From Candidatus Peregrinibacteria bacterium GW2011_GWF2_43_17 (GTDB lineage: Bacteria > Patescibacteriota > Gracilibacteria > UBA1369 > UBA12470), in assembly GCA_000999315.1 (NCBI GenBank), contig LCFW01000009.1, forward strand, positions 1 to 49,983: a stretch of 49,983 nt of DNA, given 5' to 3'. Shown here one piece after another: positions 40,506 to 48,814 of the stretch. Below the pieces are notes generated by a model. It saw only the letters and a list, made by a program, of their open reading frames with translations. It was not told where the DNA came from and made no database searches. Position 1 is the stretch's first letter. Every line of letters starts with the position of its first letter. Made by a program: the position numbers and the translations under genes.

Positions 40506-41689
40506 GTGAGTATTTTGGCAAGTTTTTTCGACTTAATCGCGTCTTTGATTTCCATCGCGATTCTTTCACCATAACTCATCGAATCTGCGTATAAATAGCC
40601 CGAATATGGTGTAAACGCCGTTCCCGGGGATCCCGGTATTCTCATGCTTACGTCGAATATTACGAACTCCTCTTTGCCTTCGAATGCCGCTACCGCGCCT
40701 TGCAATGCGAATGGACCAAAAAGTCCCGGGGGTACCTCTTTCTTCATCGTTGCTACGAATTTTTCGCCGAGATCATAAGCTTTTTCGACCAATGACTCTT
40801 TCATCGTGACGGCGTAGTGGCCCGTTTCAATCATTGAAGGTTTATAACCTTGGTTCAAAAGGTCCGTTTGCGTTTTTGCGTCAAGCCTTAGGAAACCGTC
40901 CATGCTGGTTTGTCGTCTTGAATCCGTCCCAAGAAGTTCAAGTTCATCGTTTATAGCCGAATAAAAGAAGTTCAAATTAACTTGCGCGCCTATGATGAAC
41001 TCTTCAATTACGGCGTTGTCGACGTTGGCTTGTGTCGTTTCCCCTCCCTTAATCATTTCCGCAGATTTTGTAAAATAATCATCCGTTTTTGTAATCACGA
41101 AAAATGCTCTTTCATATGATCTTATGGCCTCGTTCGCTTTCACGAGAAGTGGCAAGCGTTTCATTTGATCGAAATGATGATCCAAGCGTCTTCTCAACTC
41201 GGTTTCGCTCAATTTTTCCCCACCTTTTCTTATTATTCGTGGCATACGGATGCCGGCTTTCTCAAGGATCATATATTGATTAAGAGGCTGGTCGCGCTCT
41301 TCGAGTTTTACGCCTTGTCTAAGCCCGAAAATCGGTACGCGAAAGTTGTTTTCGATATCGGAGTAGTCTTTAAAATAAACCCAAAAATATCGATTATGTA
41401 TAAAAATCGTGTTTAATTTGCGCAACTTTTCTTGGACCTCTTTTTTCGTGATGTCTAAAAATTTATCCACCAAAATAACTTCATCCACACAACCTTTTTC
41501 GCCACGAGTTTTATAATATTTGGCGTAAGTTTTTTCGCGACCGCGCTGGCAAATCGCGACCGTTTTGAACCCGTATTTTTTGGCGCCACGACAGACATCA
41601 AGCGCGCTATGACCACCAAGGACTCCTATTGAGATTTTTTTAAGGTCGTAATCTTTCAGGATGACCAGAATGTCTTTTGCGTTAATCAT
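40502..41689 (-). CDS. purP: PurP-family FAICAR synthetase paralog 1
   Basis: PurP is an ATP-grasp ligase that joins formate to AICAR, the archaeal way to FAICAR. The 395-residue protein has VLGGHSALDVCRGAKKYGF at the start, FIHNRYFWVYF, a central ATP-grasp (LPLLVKANEA...NAVIEEFIIGAQVNLNFFYS) and the family C-terminus SMRIPGSPGTAFTPYSGYL. I choose the ATG at 41689; a TTG at 41725 is also open. It follows paralog 2 by 49 nt on the same strand. Its more complete motif set makes it the likelier active copy. Confidence 0.88.
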   Translation of the reverse strand: MINAKDILVILKDYDLKKISIGVLGGHSALDVCRGAKKYGFKTVAICQRGREKTYAKYYKTRGEKGCVDEVILVDKFLDITKKEVQEKLRKLNTIFIHNRYFWVYFKDYSDIENNFRVPIFGLRQGVKLEERDQPLNQYMILEKAGIRMPRIIRKGGEKLSETELRRRLDHHFDQMKRLPLLVKANEAIRSYERAFFVITKTDDYFTKSAEMIKGGETTQANVDNAVIEEFIIGAQVNLNFFYSAINDELELLGTDSRRQTSMDGFLRLDAKTQTDLLNQGYKPSMIETGHYAVTMKESLVEKAYDLGEKFVATMKKEVPPGLFGPFALQGAVAAFEGKEEFVIFDVSMRIPGSPGTAFTPYSGYLYADSMSYGERIAMEIKDAIKSKKLAKILT

Positions 41690-41738
41690 ATATTTATTTT
41701 TTAACAAAATATTTAACTTTTTCAAATCGTTTTCGCGA

Positions 41739-42761
41739 TTAGCCCAGTATGTCTTTTAGGCGTCCCACCTCTATCGCATTTTTTATTTCGCGTGCAATTC
41801 TTCTGCCGGTACTCATCGGTTCATTATATTTCAACCATGTGTAAGGCGAACCGTTTGTATACGGGTTGGTGCCGGCAACTATTCTGGCAGAGATTTCGAA
41901 CGTATAGAAGCTCAATTTCGGATCCAAAATCGACTCCAGGCAGAATGGTCCATACAAGCCTTTATTCACGAGTTTTTTTGATTTTTCGACGACGTTTTTG
42001 CCCATTTCGAAAAGTTGAGGCAACAAAGATTCTCTTACAACTAACGGGATATTGCCCGTAATCGTATAACTTGTTTCGAGCCCTACGTCGAGCTGATCTT
42101 TGGCGGCGATTCTGCCTATCGAGTCGGCGTTTGATTCGTATCTTTTATCGAAACTCATGATCTCCAATTCGTCGGCGAGATTTGAATAAAAATAATGGGT
42201 GTAAATCGGCACTCCGACGATGTACTCTTGGATTACATATCCTTCGTGATCTTTGTATCTTTTTATTCTTTCATGAAACTCTTTGGCGTTGTTTGCGATG
42301 AAGTATCCGAAGCCGCCTTTCGCTCCGTGGAATTTGATAATTACGGGACGATCTATTTCTTCCGGTGATTTGAAAATTTTCGGCATTTTAAGACCGGCGT
42401 CGAGAAGCCATGTCCGCTCTTTTGTCCTGTCGGACTCCCATTCAAGTATCCCTTTGTCTCCATAATGCATGACTTTTATTTTTTTCACCTCTTCCGGACC
42501 GATGTAGCTGATGAACGAGCCATGTGGAATTACTATCGCGTTTTTCTTGATTAGCTCATTTTCGAGTTTGAAAAAACTGTCGGCCGAGAATTTTTCGACT
42601 TCCATTATTTCGTCTGCAACGCCGTAGCTCTTATACGGCTCCGATTTACCTTTTTCGCAAATGCACAAAGTCCTAAACCCTTCGTCTTTCGCGCCCTTCA
42701 GTATCTGTAAAGCCGTATGACTTCCGAGAGTTGCTATGATGTAGTTTTTTGTATTTGCCAT
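41739..42761 (-). CDS. purP: PurP-family FAICAR synthetase paralog 2
   Basis: The 340-residue protein parallels paralog 1 (TLGSHTALQILKGAKDEGF; IVIPHGSFISYIG; IQEYIVGVPIYTHYFYS; SARIVAGTNPYTNGSPYTW). Archaea such as Thermococcus also carry diverged purP pairs, one of unsure function. The ATG at 42761 gives MANTKNYIIATLGSH, fitting the family. It is placed between htpX and paralog 1 in a leftward run that also includes purH, so the gene set is linked by function. Confidence 0.87.
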   Translation of the reverse strand: MANTKNYIIATLGSHTALQILKGAKDEGFRTLCICEKGKSEPYKSYGVADEIMEVEKFSADSFFKLENELIKKNAIVIPHGSFISYIGPEEVKKIKVMHYGDKGILEWESDRTKERTWLLDAGLKMPKIFKSPEEIDRPVIIKFHGAKGGFGYFIANNAKEFHERIKRYKDHEGYVIQEYIVGVPIYTHYFYSNLADELEIMSFDKRYESNADSIGRIAAKDQLDVGLETSYTITGNIPLVVRESLLPQLFEMGKNVVEKSKKLVNKGLYGPFCLESILDPKLSFYTFEISARIVAGTNPYTNGSPYTWLKYNEPMSTGRRIAREIKNAIEVGRLKDILG

Positions 42762-42818
42762 AAAACGCAAATTAATTTTTTGCGATTGTAGCAAGATAAA
42801 CACAGATTGTCCAGTTTT

Positions 42819-43703
42819 TTACAACATTCCTCTTAATATCTTTATCCTCTCTTCGATTGGAGGATGTGTGGAAAAAAGTCCCGAGAAAAATCCTTTTTTA
42901 AGCGGATTCGAAATGCACAAATGCGCACTGCTTTTCGGCATGGACATTAAAACCGAATTGCCGGAAATTTTTTCAAGCGCGTCGGCAAGCGCTCCCGGAT
43001 TTCTGATGAGCAAAGCTCCCGAGGCGTCAGCCAGATATTCGCGTTTTCTCGATATGGCAAGCTGTATCATCATCGCGACAAGCGGACCGAATATCGAAAG
43101 CGCTATCGCAATCACAATCATGATAAGTTGAGCCTGCCCGCTCTTTTTGCCGCCTTTAAAATGGAAAGCGAATCTCAGGAAAATATCCGCCATTATCGAA
43201 ATCGCCCCAACAAGCGCTATAACAAGCATCCCGAATCTGATATCGTAATTGCCCACATGGGAAAGCTCGTGAGCGATAACGGCTTCCAATTCTTGTTTTT
43301 CGAGTTTTTCTATGATTCCTCTGGTAAGCGCGATGGCGGAATGTTTCGGGTCCCTGCCTGTCGCAAACGCGTTGAGTGCGGGATCGTCCATAACGTAAAT
43401 TTCGGGAGTGGGTAGCCCTCCGGCGATACAAAGATTTTCAACCATGTTGTAAATTTGCGGGAGGTTTTGACGATCTATTTTTTTCGCGCCTGCGGATGCG
43501 AGAGCGATTTTACTCCCGGCAAAATACATCACGAACCCGTAAATTATTGCGATGACTCCGGCAAGCGTTAGGCCACCGACTCCGCCTCCGCTTGCGGATG
43601 CCTCGCCGATTATGAAGCCGAAAATCATGAAAAACATCAAGAATCCCGCAAATAACAGGCTCGATTTAACTTTGTTTTTTGTAATTTCGTGGTAGACGAA
43701 CAT
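42819..43703 (-). CDS. htpX: HtpX-type M48 membrane metalloprotease
   Basis: The 294-residue protein has two N-terminal membrane helices (about 14-35, 44-65), the zinc motif HELSH (about 145-149), two more helices (about 160-180 and 195-215) and the third-ligand region REYLADASGALL. It ends with THPPIEERI, the family signature. HtpX degrades misfolded membrane proteins at the cytoplasmic face. It follows lemA by 11 nt, a common pairing. Confidence 0.95.
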   Translation of the reverse strand: MFVYHEITKNKVKSSLLFAGFLMFFMIFGFIIGEASASGGGVGGLTLAGVIAIIYGFVMYFAGSKIALASAGAKKIDRQNLPQIYNMVENLCIAGGLPTPEIYVMDDPALNAFATGRDPKHSAIALTRGIIEKLEKQELEAVIAHELSHVGNYDIRFGMLVIALVGAISIMADIFLRFAFHFKGGKKSGQAQLIMIVIAIALSIFGPLVAMMIQLAISRKREYLADASGALLIRNPGALADALEKISGNSVLMSMPKSSAHLCISNPLKKGFFSGLFSTHPPIEERIKILRGML

Positions 43704-43714
43704 GGGGGAGAGAT

Positions 43715-44272
43715 TTAGAACGAAACTTTGACATTTTCGCGTTCGGCCGCATCCCCTATCTCGAAAAACTCTTTTTTCTGGAAACCAAAGATGCTTGCAA
43801 TGATGCTCGTCGGAAATACCTGAACGGCCGTATTGAAATCTTTAACCGTACCGTTAAAGAAGCGTCTTGACGCTTGGATTTTGTCTTCCGTATCCGCAAG
43901 TTGAGATTGAAGATCCAAGAAGTTTTGGTTGGCTTTCAAATCGGGATAACTTTCGGCAACGGCGAAAAGGGATTTCAAAGCATCTTTCAGTTGGTTCTCG
44001 GAAACCGCATGTTCGGCCGGGGTACCATGATTCCCCATGGCGGCGTTCCTGGCTTTTGTTACATTTTCCAAAACATCTTGTTCGTGTTTGGCGTAACCTT
44101 TTACGGATTCAACCAGGTTTGGAATCAAGTCGTATCGTCTTTTCAATTGGACATCTATATCCGACCATCCTTCTTCACATCTGACTCGTTTTTTAACAAG
44201 TCCGTTGTAAACGACTATCAAGTATACGAGCACGATAACCGCAAACAGCAGAATGATTATACCTGGTTCCAT
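43715..44272 (-). CDS. lemA: LemA-family protein
   Basis: The 185-residue protein has one N-terminal membrane helix (about 4-23), then the LemA helical domain ([69 protein letters not shown]). The exact role is unknown; it is regularly paired with htpX, as here. Length is standard. Confidence 0.95.
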   Translation of the reverse strand: MEPGIIILLFAVIVLVYLIVVYNGLVKKRVRCEEGWSDIDVQLKRRYDLIPNLVESVKGYAKHEQDVLENVTKARNAAMGNHGTPAEHAVSENQLKDALKSLFAVAESYPDLKANQNFLDLQSQLADTEDKIQASRRFFNGTVKDFNTAVQVFPTSIIASIFGFQKKEFFEIGDAAERENVKVSF

Positions 44273-44282
44273 ATTTTTTTGG

Positions 44283-45053
44283 TTAAAAAGGCGTAAAATA
44301 TTTTATATCAATAAATAGTGCGATTGCAATCATCCCTATTAAAAACAGGTAATATGCAAACGGTTTTAATGTGTTGTTTTTGTAGAATTTCATCAGGAAT
44401 CCTATTACGAAATAACTGGTGACGGCAGATACCAATGCGCCCACGACCGAAACGCTCACGGCCGGCAATTCGCCAATATCTTTTACCTGTAAAATTCCCG
44501 CTCCCGTAATCGCGATTGAGCCCAGTAAGAAAGAAAATTCCGCCGCTTTGGTCCTTTCAATGCCTGTCAATAATCCCGTCGCAAGCGTTGAGCCCGATCT
44601 TGAAATGCCGGGAATTAGGGCGCACATTTGGGCTAGACCGATAATGAAGCTGTTTTTCGCGTTAATGTTTTTATCTTTTAATTTAAATCTTTCCGCAATC
44701 AAATAAAATACACCCGTTGCCATCATCGCAATGCCTATTGGCAGAACTCCTCTGAATACGCTATCTATCGTGTCTTCAAGAGTAAATCCGGCTATGACTG
44801 CGGGAATGGTGCCGACTATCAAGTATCCGATATGTTTTCTGTCTTTTAATAAAATTTCCAGAATTCTTTTTCTAAAAAATACGATTATGCCGATCAAAGA
44901 ACCGACATGAAGAAGAACGTCGAAACTTTTTAACGATTCGACTTTCAGATTAAATGCCGCTTCCGCGAGAACAAGATGCCCGGAAGAAGATATCGGCAGG
45001 AATTCAGTAATGCCTTGTAGAAGACCTAATATGAGAGATTGGAGAATTGACAT
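44283..45053 (-). CDS. uppP: Undecaprenyl-diphosphatase (BacA/UppP)
   Basis: Removes one phosphate from undecaprenyl diphosphate to recycle the lipid carrier for wall and polysaccharide synthesis. The 256-residue protein is polytopic with the two active motifs: [14 protein letters not shown] (about 14-27) and [18 protein letters not shown] (about 148-165). The ATG at 45053 (MSILQS) fits the family; the upstream frame adds 15 unlikely residues. It lies between purH and lemA, all leftward. Confidence 0.95.
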   Translation of the reverse strand: MSILQSLILGLLQGITEFLPISSSGHLVLAEAAFNLKVESLKSFDVLLHVGSLIGIIVFFRKRILEILLKDRKHIGYLIVGTIPAVIAGFTLEDTIDSVFRGVLPIGIAMMATGVFYLIAERFKLKDKNINAKNSFIIGLAQMCALIPGISRSGSTLATGLLTGIERTKAAEFSFLLGSIAITGAGILQVKDIGELPAVSVSVVGALVSAVTSYFVIGFLMKFYKNNTLKPFAYYLFLIGMIAIALFIDIKYFTPF

Positions 45054-45118
45054 AATGTATCCCTTCGGGATGTTTTTAATGTATGGCGCCGGGATCACTT
45101 CGTTTCCCTGCGCTGGCG

Positions 45119-46720
45119 CTAATGCTTAAACGATCTAATTCCCGTTACAACCATCACGATTCCCAGCTCATCCGCTCTTTTGAACACTTCCGCGTCTCTT
45201 ACCGAACCGCCGGGTTGGATTATAGCGGAAACTCCGGCTTTGTGAGCCTCTTCGACTCCGTCCGAAAACGGGAAAAATGCGTCGGAAGCCAAGATGGAAC
45301 CTTTTATACGTTTTCCTCCTTTGTGCGTCGCTATATGGACCGCGTCAACACGAGACATTTGCCCCGCCCCTATGCCTGTTGTCACCTCGACTCCGTCTTC
45401 GATTGTCGCGAAAACAACCGAGTTGGATTTCACATGTTTGACGACGTTGCGAGCGAATAACATGGCGCGGATTTGCTCTTCGGTGGGCTTGAGTTTGGTT
45501 ACCACTTTTAAGTCTTTTTCGGTCACTATATATTGGTCGGCCGTTTGCACAAGCATGCCGCCGGAAACCGTTTTTATGTCTCTCTCAACGGGATTGATCC
45601 TAAGTTCGCCGGTTTCGAGAAGGCGCAAGTTTTGTTTTTGCTTGAGGATTGAAAGAGCTGATTTTTCAAATTCGGGAGCTATTATTATTTCGACGAAAAG
45701 TTTGTTATCTCTTATATATTCGGCGATTTCCTTGGTACATTTTCGGTTTAATCCGATAACGCAACCAAATGCCGACATCGGATCAACTTGGTGCGCTTTG
45801 ATAAGCGCCGTTGTGATGGTATCTGCCGAGGCTACACCGCACGGATTAGTGTGCTTGATGACAGTCGCAGTCGGTCGCGCGAAATCTTTTACAAGTTCGA
45901 TTGCCGCATTTGCATCCACTATATTGTTGAATGAAAGCTCTTTGCCTTGGAGCTGTTTCGCGTTCGTCACATTCGGGTAGTGATTGCGAGGGTCTCTGAA
46001 GAAAACGGCTTTCTGATGCGGATTTTCGCCATATCGTAGTTGTTGCGCTTTTTCGTAGTGGAGGTTGAGAAGTTCGACTTCTCCTCCTTTTGTTTTTAAG
46101 TATTCCGTGATTTTTTGATCGTAGTAAGAAGTTTTTTCGAAAACTTTTACAGCGAGACTGCGCCTCATCTCGAGCGGTATGCCGCCATGCGTTTTCAACG
46201 CATCAATAACGCTTGGATAATCTTTTATTGCCGTTACAACCGTTACGTATTTGAAATTTTTTGCCGCGCTACGAAGCATCGCCGGCCCTCCGATATCGAT
46301 TTGTTCTATTGCCTCTTCCTCTGTGACGCCTTCTTTTTGAATGGTTTTCTGGAAAGGGTAAAGGTTGATGACCACCATATCTATCATTTCAATATCGTTT
46401 TTTTTCGCAGAATCCATGTGTTTTTTATCGTCCCGAACCGCAAGAAGACCGCCGTGAATTTTCGGGTGAAGTGTTTTTACGCGGCCGTCCATGATTTCCG
46501 GGAAACCGGTGTAGTCGGATACTTCTTTAACTTTTATTTTCGCATCTTGTAAAACTTTCGCCGTGCCTCCGGTCGAGAGAATTTCCACTCCCATTTTTTC
46601 AAGTTCTTTCGCGAGATCAACGATACCCGTTTTATCGGATACGCTGATCAAGGCTCTTTTTATCGGAATAATGTAAGGCGCACAGGTCTCTTCCGGCGAC
46701 CGAAGCACTTTATTGGTCAT
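45119..46720 (-). CDS. purH: Bifunctional AICAR transformylase/IMP cyclohydrolase
   Basis: Carries out the last two steps of IMP synthesis. Residues 20-210 form the MGS-like cyclohydrolase domain (RALISVSDKTGIVDLAKELEK; STGGTAKVL; MDGRVKTLHPKIHGG). Residues 220-533 form the transformylase, with LRYGENPHQKA, the catalytic KHTNPCGVA and SDAFFPFSDGVE. All key residues are present, so the host can make IMP from AICAR with folate. This makes the two PurP ligases seem redundant. It follows yidD by 46 nt. Confidence 0.96.
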   Translation of the reverse strand: MTNKVLRSPEETCAPYIIPIKRALISVSDKTGIVDLAKELEKMGVEILSTGGTAKVLQDAKIKVKEVSDYTGFPEIMDGRVKTLHPKIHGGLLAVRDDKKHMDSAKKNDIEMIDMVVINLYPFQKTIQKEGVTEEEAIEQIDIGGPAMLRSAAKNFKYVTVVTAIKDYPSVIDALKTHGGIPLEMRRSLAVKVFEKTSYYDQKITEYLKTKGGEVELLNLHYEKAQQLRYGENPHQKAVFFRDPRNHYPNVTNAKQLQGKELSFNNIVDANAAIELVKDFARPTATVIKHTNPCGVASADTITTALIKAHQVDPMSAFGCVIGLNRKCTKEIAEYIRDNKLFVEIIIAPEFEKSALSILKQKQNLRLLETGELRINPVERDIKTVSGGMLVQTADQYIVTEKDLKVVTKLKPTEEQIRAMLFARNVVKHVKSNSVVFATIEDGVEVTTGIGAGQMSRVDAVHIATHKGGKRIKGSILASDAFFPFSDGVEEAHKAGVSAIIQPGGSVRDAEVFKRADELGIVMVVTGIRSFKH

Positions 46721-46766
46721 ATATGTTAGGGTTACTGATTGATTTGTTTAAACCGCTATGCGCCTA

Positions 46767-47021
46767 TCATGGTAAATCCAAGCCGCCTTTGCTCCAAGGA
46801 TTGCATCTCAAAATTCTCCAAATCGATTTTATGCTCCCTTTGATTACGCCATATCTTTCCAGTGCCATTTTCGAATATTGCGAACACGATGGCGTATATC
46901 TGCAAAATCCTCCTTTGAAAACATGCTTTAGCGGACCATGATCCGGCGATAAAGTTTGCTGATATAAGCTTATTGCCGCCACCATCAAATCGCGCGGAAT
47001 GTTTATGATTTTGCGCAACAT
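46767..47021 (-). CDS. yidD: Membrane protein insertion efficiency factor YidD
   Basis: The 84-residue protein holds the YidD signature: YQQTLSPDHG, FCRYTPSCSQYS and RILRCNPWSKGG, with three Cys. An amphipathic N-terminal helix probably lies on the inner membrane. It is thought to help YidC insert proteins. It is normally near rnpA and yidC; here it stands alone in front of purH. Confidence 0.95.
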   Translation of the reverse strand: MLRKIINIPRDLMVAAISLYQQTLSPDHGPLKHVFKGGFCRYTPSCSQYSKMALERYGVIKGSIKSIWRILRCNPWSKGGLDLP

Positions 47022-47281
47022 GAAACGGGTTAAGAGGATTGGACCGCGGGTATTTTAGTCTAAGTTTGTTTTATTGCAAAGACGAACGGTTGTGGAGACT
47101 GTAGAAGTGGGTAGTTCGATGGACGGATAGACTGGGTAGAGATTTTACTTACGAGGGGGCTGGCGGCAAGAGAGTGTCAGGCGAATCCTAACACACGGTT
47201 TTTGGCGATGGGTTTTGGGAGATGGAAAGGAAGTAGTCCGATAGGCGAATAGTCGTATAGTCTAATCCGGTGGGGATTTTA
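47022..47281. other. Gene-free stretch between yidD and the pilin-like gene
   Basis: No coding frame supported. It contains a small hairpin (GTGTCAGG/CCTAACAC near 47175) and otherwise no recognised signals. Confidence 0.45.
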
Positions 47282-47309
47282 TTTACTATCCTCCTTTTCG
47301 TGCTAAAAT
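47282..47309 (+). promoter_or_regulatory. Promoter of the pilin-like gene
   Basis: TTTACT (47282-47287), 16-nt spacer, TAAAAT (47304-47309). The -10 context GTGCTAAAAT is the same as at the trmB-like gene. The leader would be about 150 nt. Confidence 0.5.
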
Positions 47310-47356
47310 TCTCATGTGAGACCAATACAAAAAGACCACGGGGTTATAGATAAGAT

Positions 47357-47438
47357 AGCGAGGGCGAGTCCCGTCAGGGACGAGCCCGAGCGTAGCGAGG
47401 GCGAGTCCCGTCAGGGACGAGCCCGAGCGTAGCGAGGG
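47357..47438. repeat. Tandem 37-bp repeat in the pilin leader
   Basis: Two exact copies (47357-47393 and 47394-47430) plus 8 bases of a third. Each unit holds a palindrome GTCCC-GTCA-GGGAC flanked by GGGC/GCCC, so each would fold into a hairpin in the 5' leader. Confidence 0.9.
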
Positions 47439-47469
47439 ATGCGGTACGTCCACCTTCCGCGGGTTTGGT

Positions 47470-48621
47470 TTGTTCGGCAAGAAAGCCGGCGTTTCCCTCA
47501 TCTTCGCGATCATCATCGTAACGGCATTGATGCTTGTGGCATCGCAAAGCGCAGACCTTACGGTCAGAAATCTCAAAAGAGTTGATGACCTTTGGGCAAG
47601 CGGACAAGCGCATTCAATGGCCGATTCCGCTTTCGGAGCCGCATCGGGATACATTAAACAAAACTGCGCCGACGCGGGTTGCGACTACTTGGGCGAGTAT
47701 GCGATTGAGGAAGATGTCATTTATGGCGATTATGAAATCACGGGTCTCTCCGCCGAAAACGTTTCTGCGGGTGATGGATATTTCTACGTTCCCATCCCGG
47801 GCCGCGGCGATGCCGCGGGACGTTATGAATACGATGATGATTACGTTTGCGATCCGGAGGTTCCGGGAGATATTGATGACGAATGCAACTGGAACAAAAT
47901 CTATTTCGGAGATTCGGTAACCGTACCTTTATACATAAGCGGGGATGATGAGTTTACGGGAAATGAATTGTATATAAGGGTAAGGACACCACTATGCGAC
48001 GATGACGACTGGGACTGTGAAAACGACAGGAAGGTTATCGCATGCAAAGATGAGGCGAAAACCGCCACGGATACCCTCAACGGTTGCGACCTCGAAGATG
48101 ACAAAGTAATCCTCTTCTGGCAGATAAGGGGGGACAGAGAGGATGGGACGGATTATGTGGAGGCGAGAGAGTATATAATTGGATTTCCAGTCGAAAAAAG
48201 GGATGACAATAATGACGCTGGCGAAGATTCGGAAATCTATACAACCCTCATCAACAACTCACTGTCCCACGATTATTCAGGCTGGGATTTCGGTTACAAT
48301 GAAAATTATGTTGTCGTGAATATATACGACAAAGCCAATCCCGACGGAGGAGACAAAACCATCCTTGAAATCCTCACGGACGACGACCCGATGCTCTACC
48401 CGACACTGGTACTCGCGTACATCGAGACCATAAGGAACAACGACGGAGCTATACCTTACCTCGAATACCAAGTCGTCTCGGACGTGCAAATCTCCAACGA
48501 TCGCAGTTTCATAACGGCAAGAGGGTTCGTGAAAAGCAAAGGAGACTCCTACTTTTGGATAGAAGAAGGTTGGTTTTCTCAATACACAAGTTCGATAATT
48601 AACTTCGCGTTCCAAAACTAG
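47470..48621 (+). CDS. Type IV pilin-like (PilX-type) protein
   Basis: The N-terminus (LFGKKAGVSLIFAIIIVTAL) looks like a prepilin leader and the hydrophobic pilin helix: a short basic leader, cleavage expected after Gly, then about 22 hydrophobic residues. The +5 Glu of major pilins is missing, as in PilX-like minor pilins. The remaining 350 residues are Asp/Asn/Cys-rich and extracytoplasmic. The only start codon in this frame is TTG at 47470, so the true start may differ. It lies behind a leader with tandem hairpins and precedes the MopE-type gene. Confidence 0.72.
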   Translation: MFGKKAGVSLIFAIIIVTALMLVASQSADLTVRNLKRVDDLWASGQAHSMADSAFGAASGYIKQNCADAGCDYLGEYAIEEDVIYGDYEITGLSAENVSAGDGYFYVPIPGRGDAAGRYEYDDDYVCDPEVPGDIDDECNWNKIYFGDSVTVPLYISGDDEFTGNELYIRVRTPLCDDDDWDCENDRKVIACKDEAKTATDTLNGCDLEDDKVILFWQIRGDREDGTDYVEAREYIIGFPVEKRDDNNDAGEDSEIYTTLINNSLSHDYSGWDFGYNENYVVVNIYDKANPDGGDKTILEILTDDDPMLYPTLVLAYIETIRNNDGAIPYLEYQVVSDVQISNDRSFITARGFVKSKGDSYFWIEEGWFSQYTSSIINFAFQN

Positions 48622-48622
48622 C

Positions 48623-48650
48623 TTGACTTATTCGTAAAATTTAATATAAT
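48623..48650 (+). promoter_or_regulatory. Promoter of the MopE-type gene
   Basis: TTGACT (48623-48628), 16-nt spacer, perfect TATAAT (48645-48650), starting right after the pilin-like stop. Predicted start near 48657. Confidence 0.7.
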
Positions 48651-48814
48651 TCTCTCTATCGGAAAGACCATCTGACAATCCATACCACTTCTTGAAATGG
48701 TTGCACGGCGAAGAGGTTGCCAAATCTCAATAACGCTGTCTCCATGGAACCAAACAATTTGGACCGAAATCCGGAGAAGTTCTTGGTTCGAAACCGAATA
48801 ATCTTGCCGTAAGG

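Noticed and set aside
47357-47438. CRISPR array
   Set aside because: The repeats are directly adjacent with no spacers and there are no cas genes.
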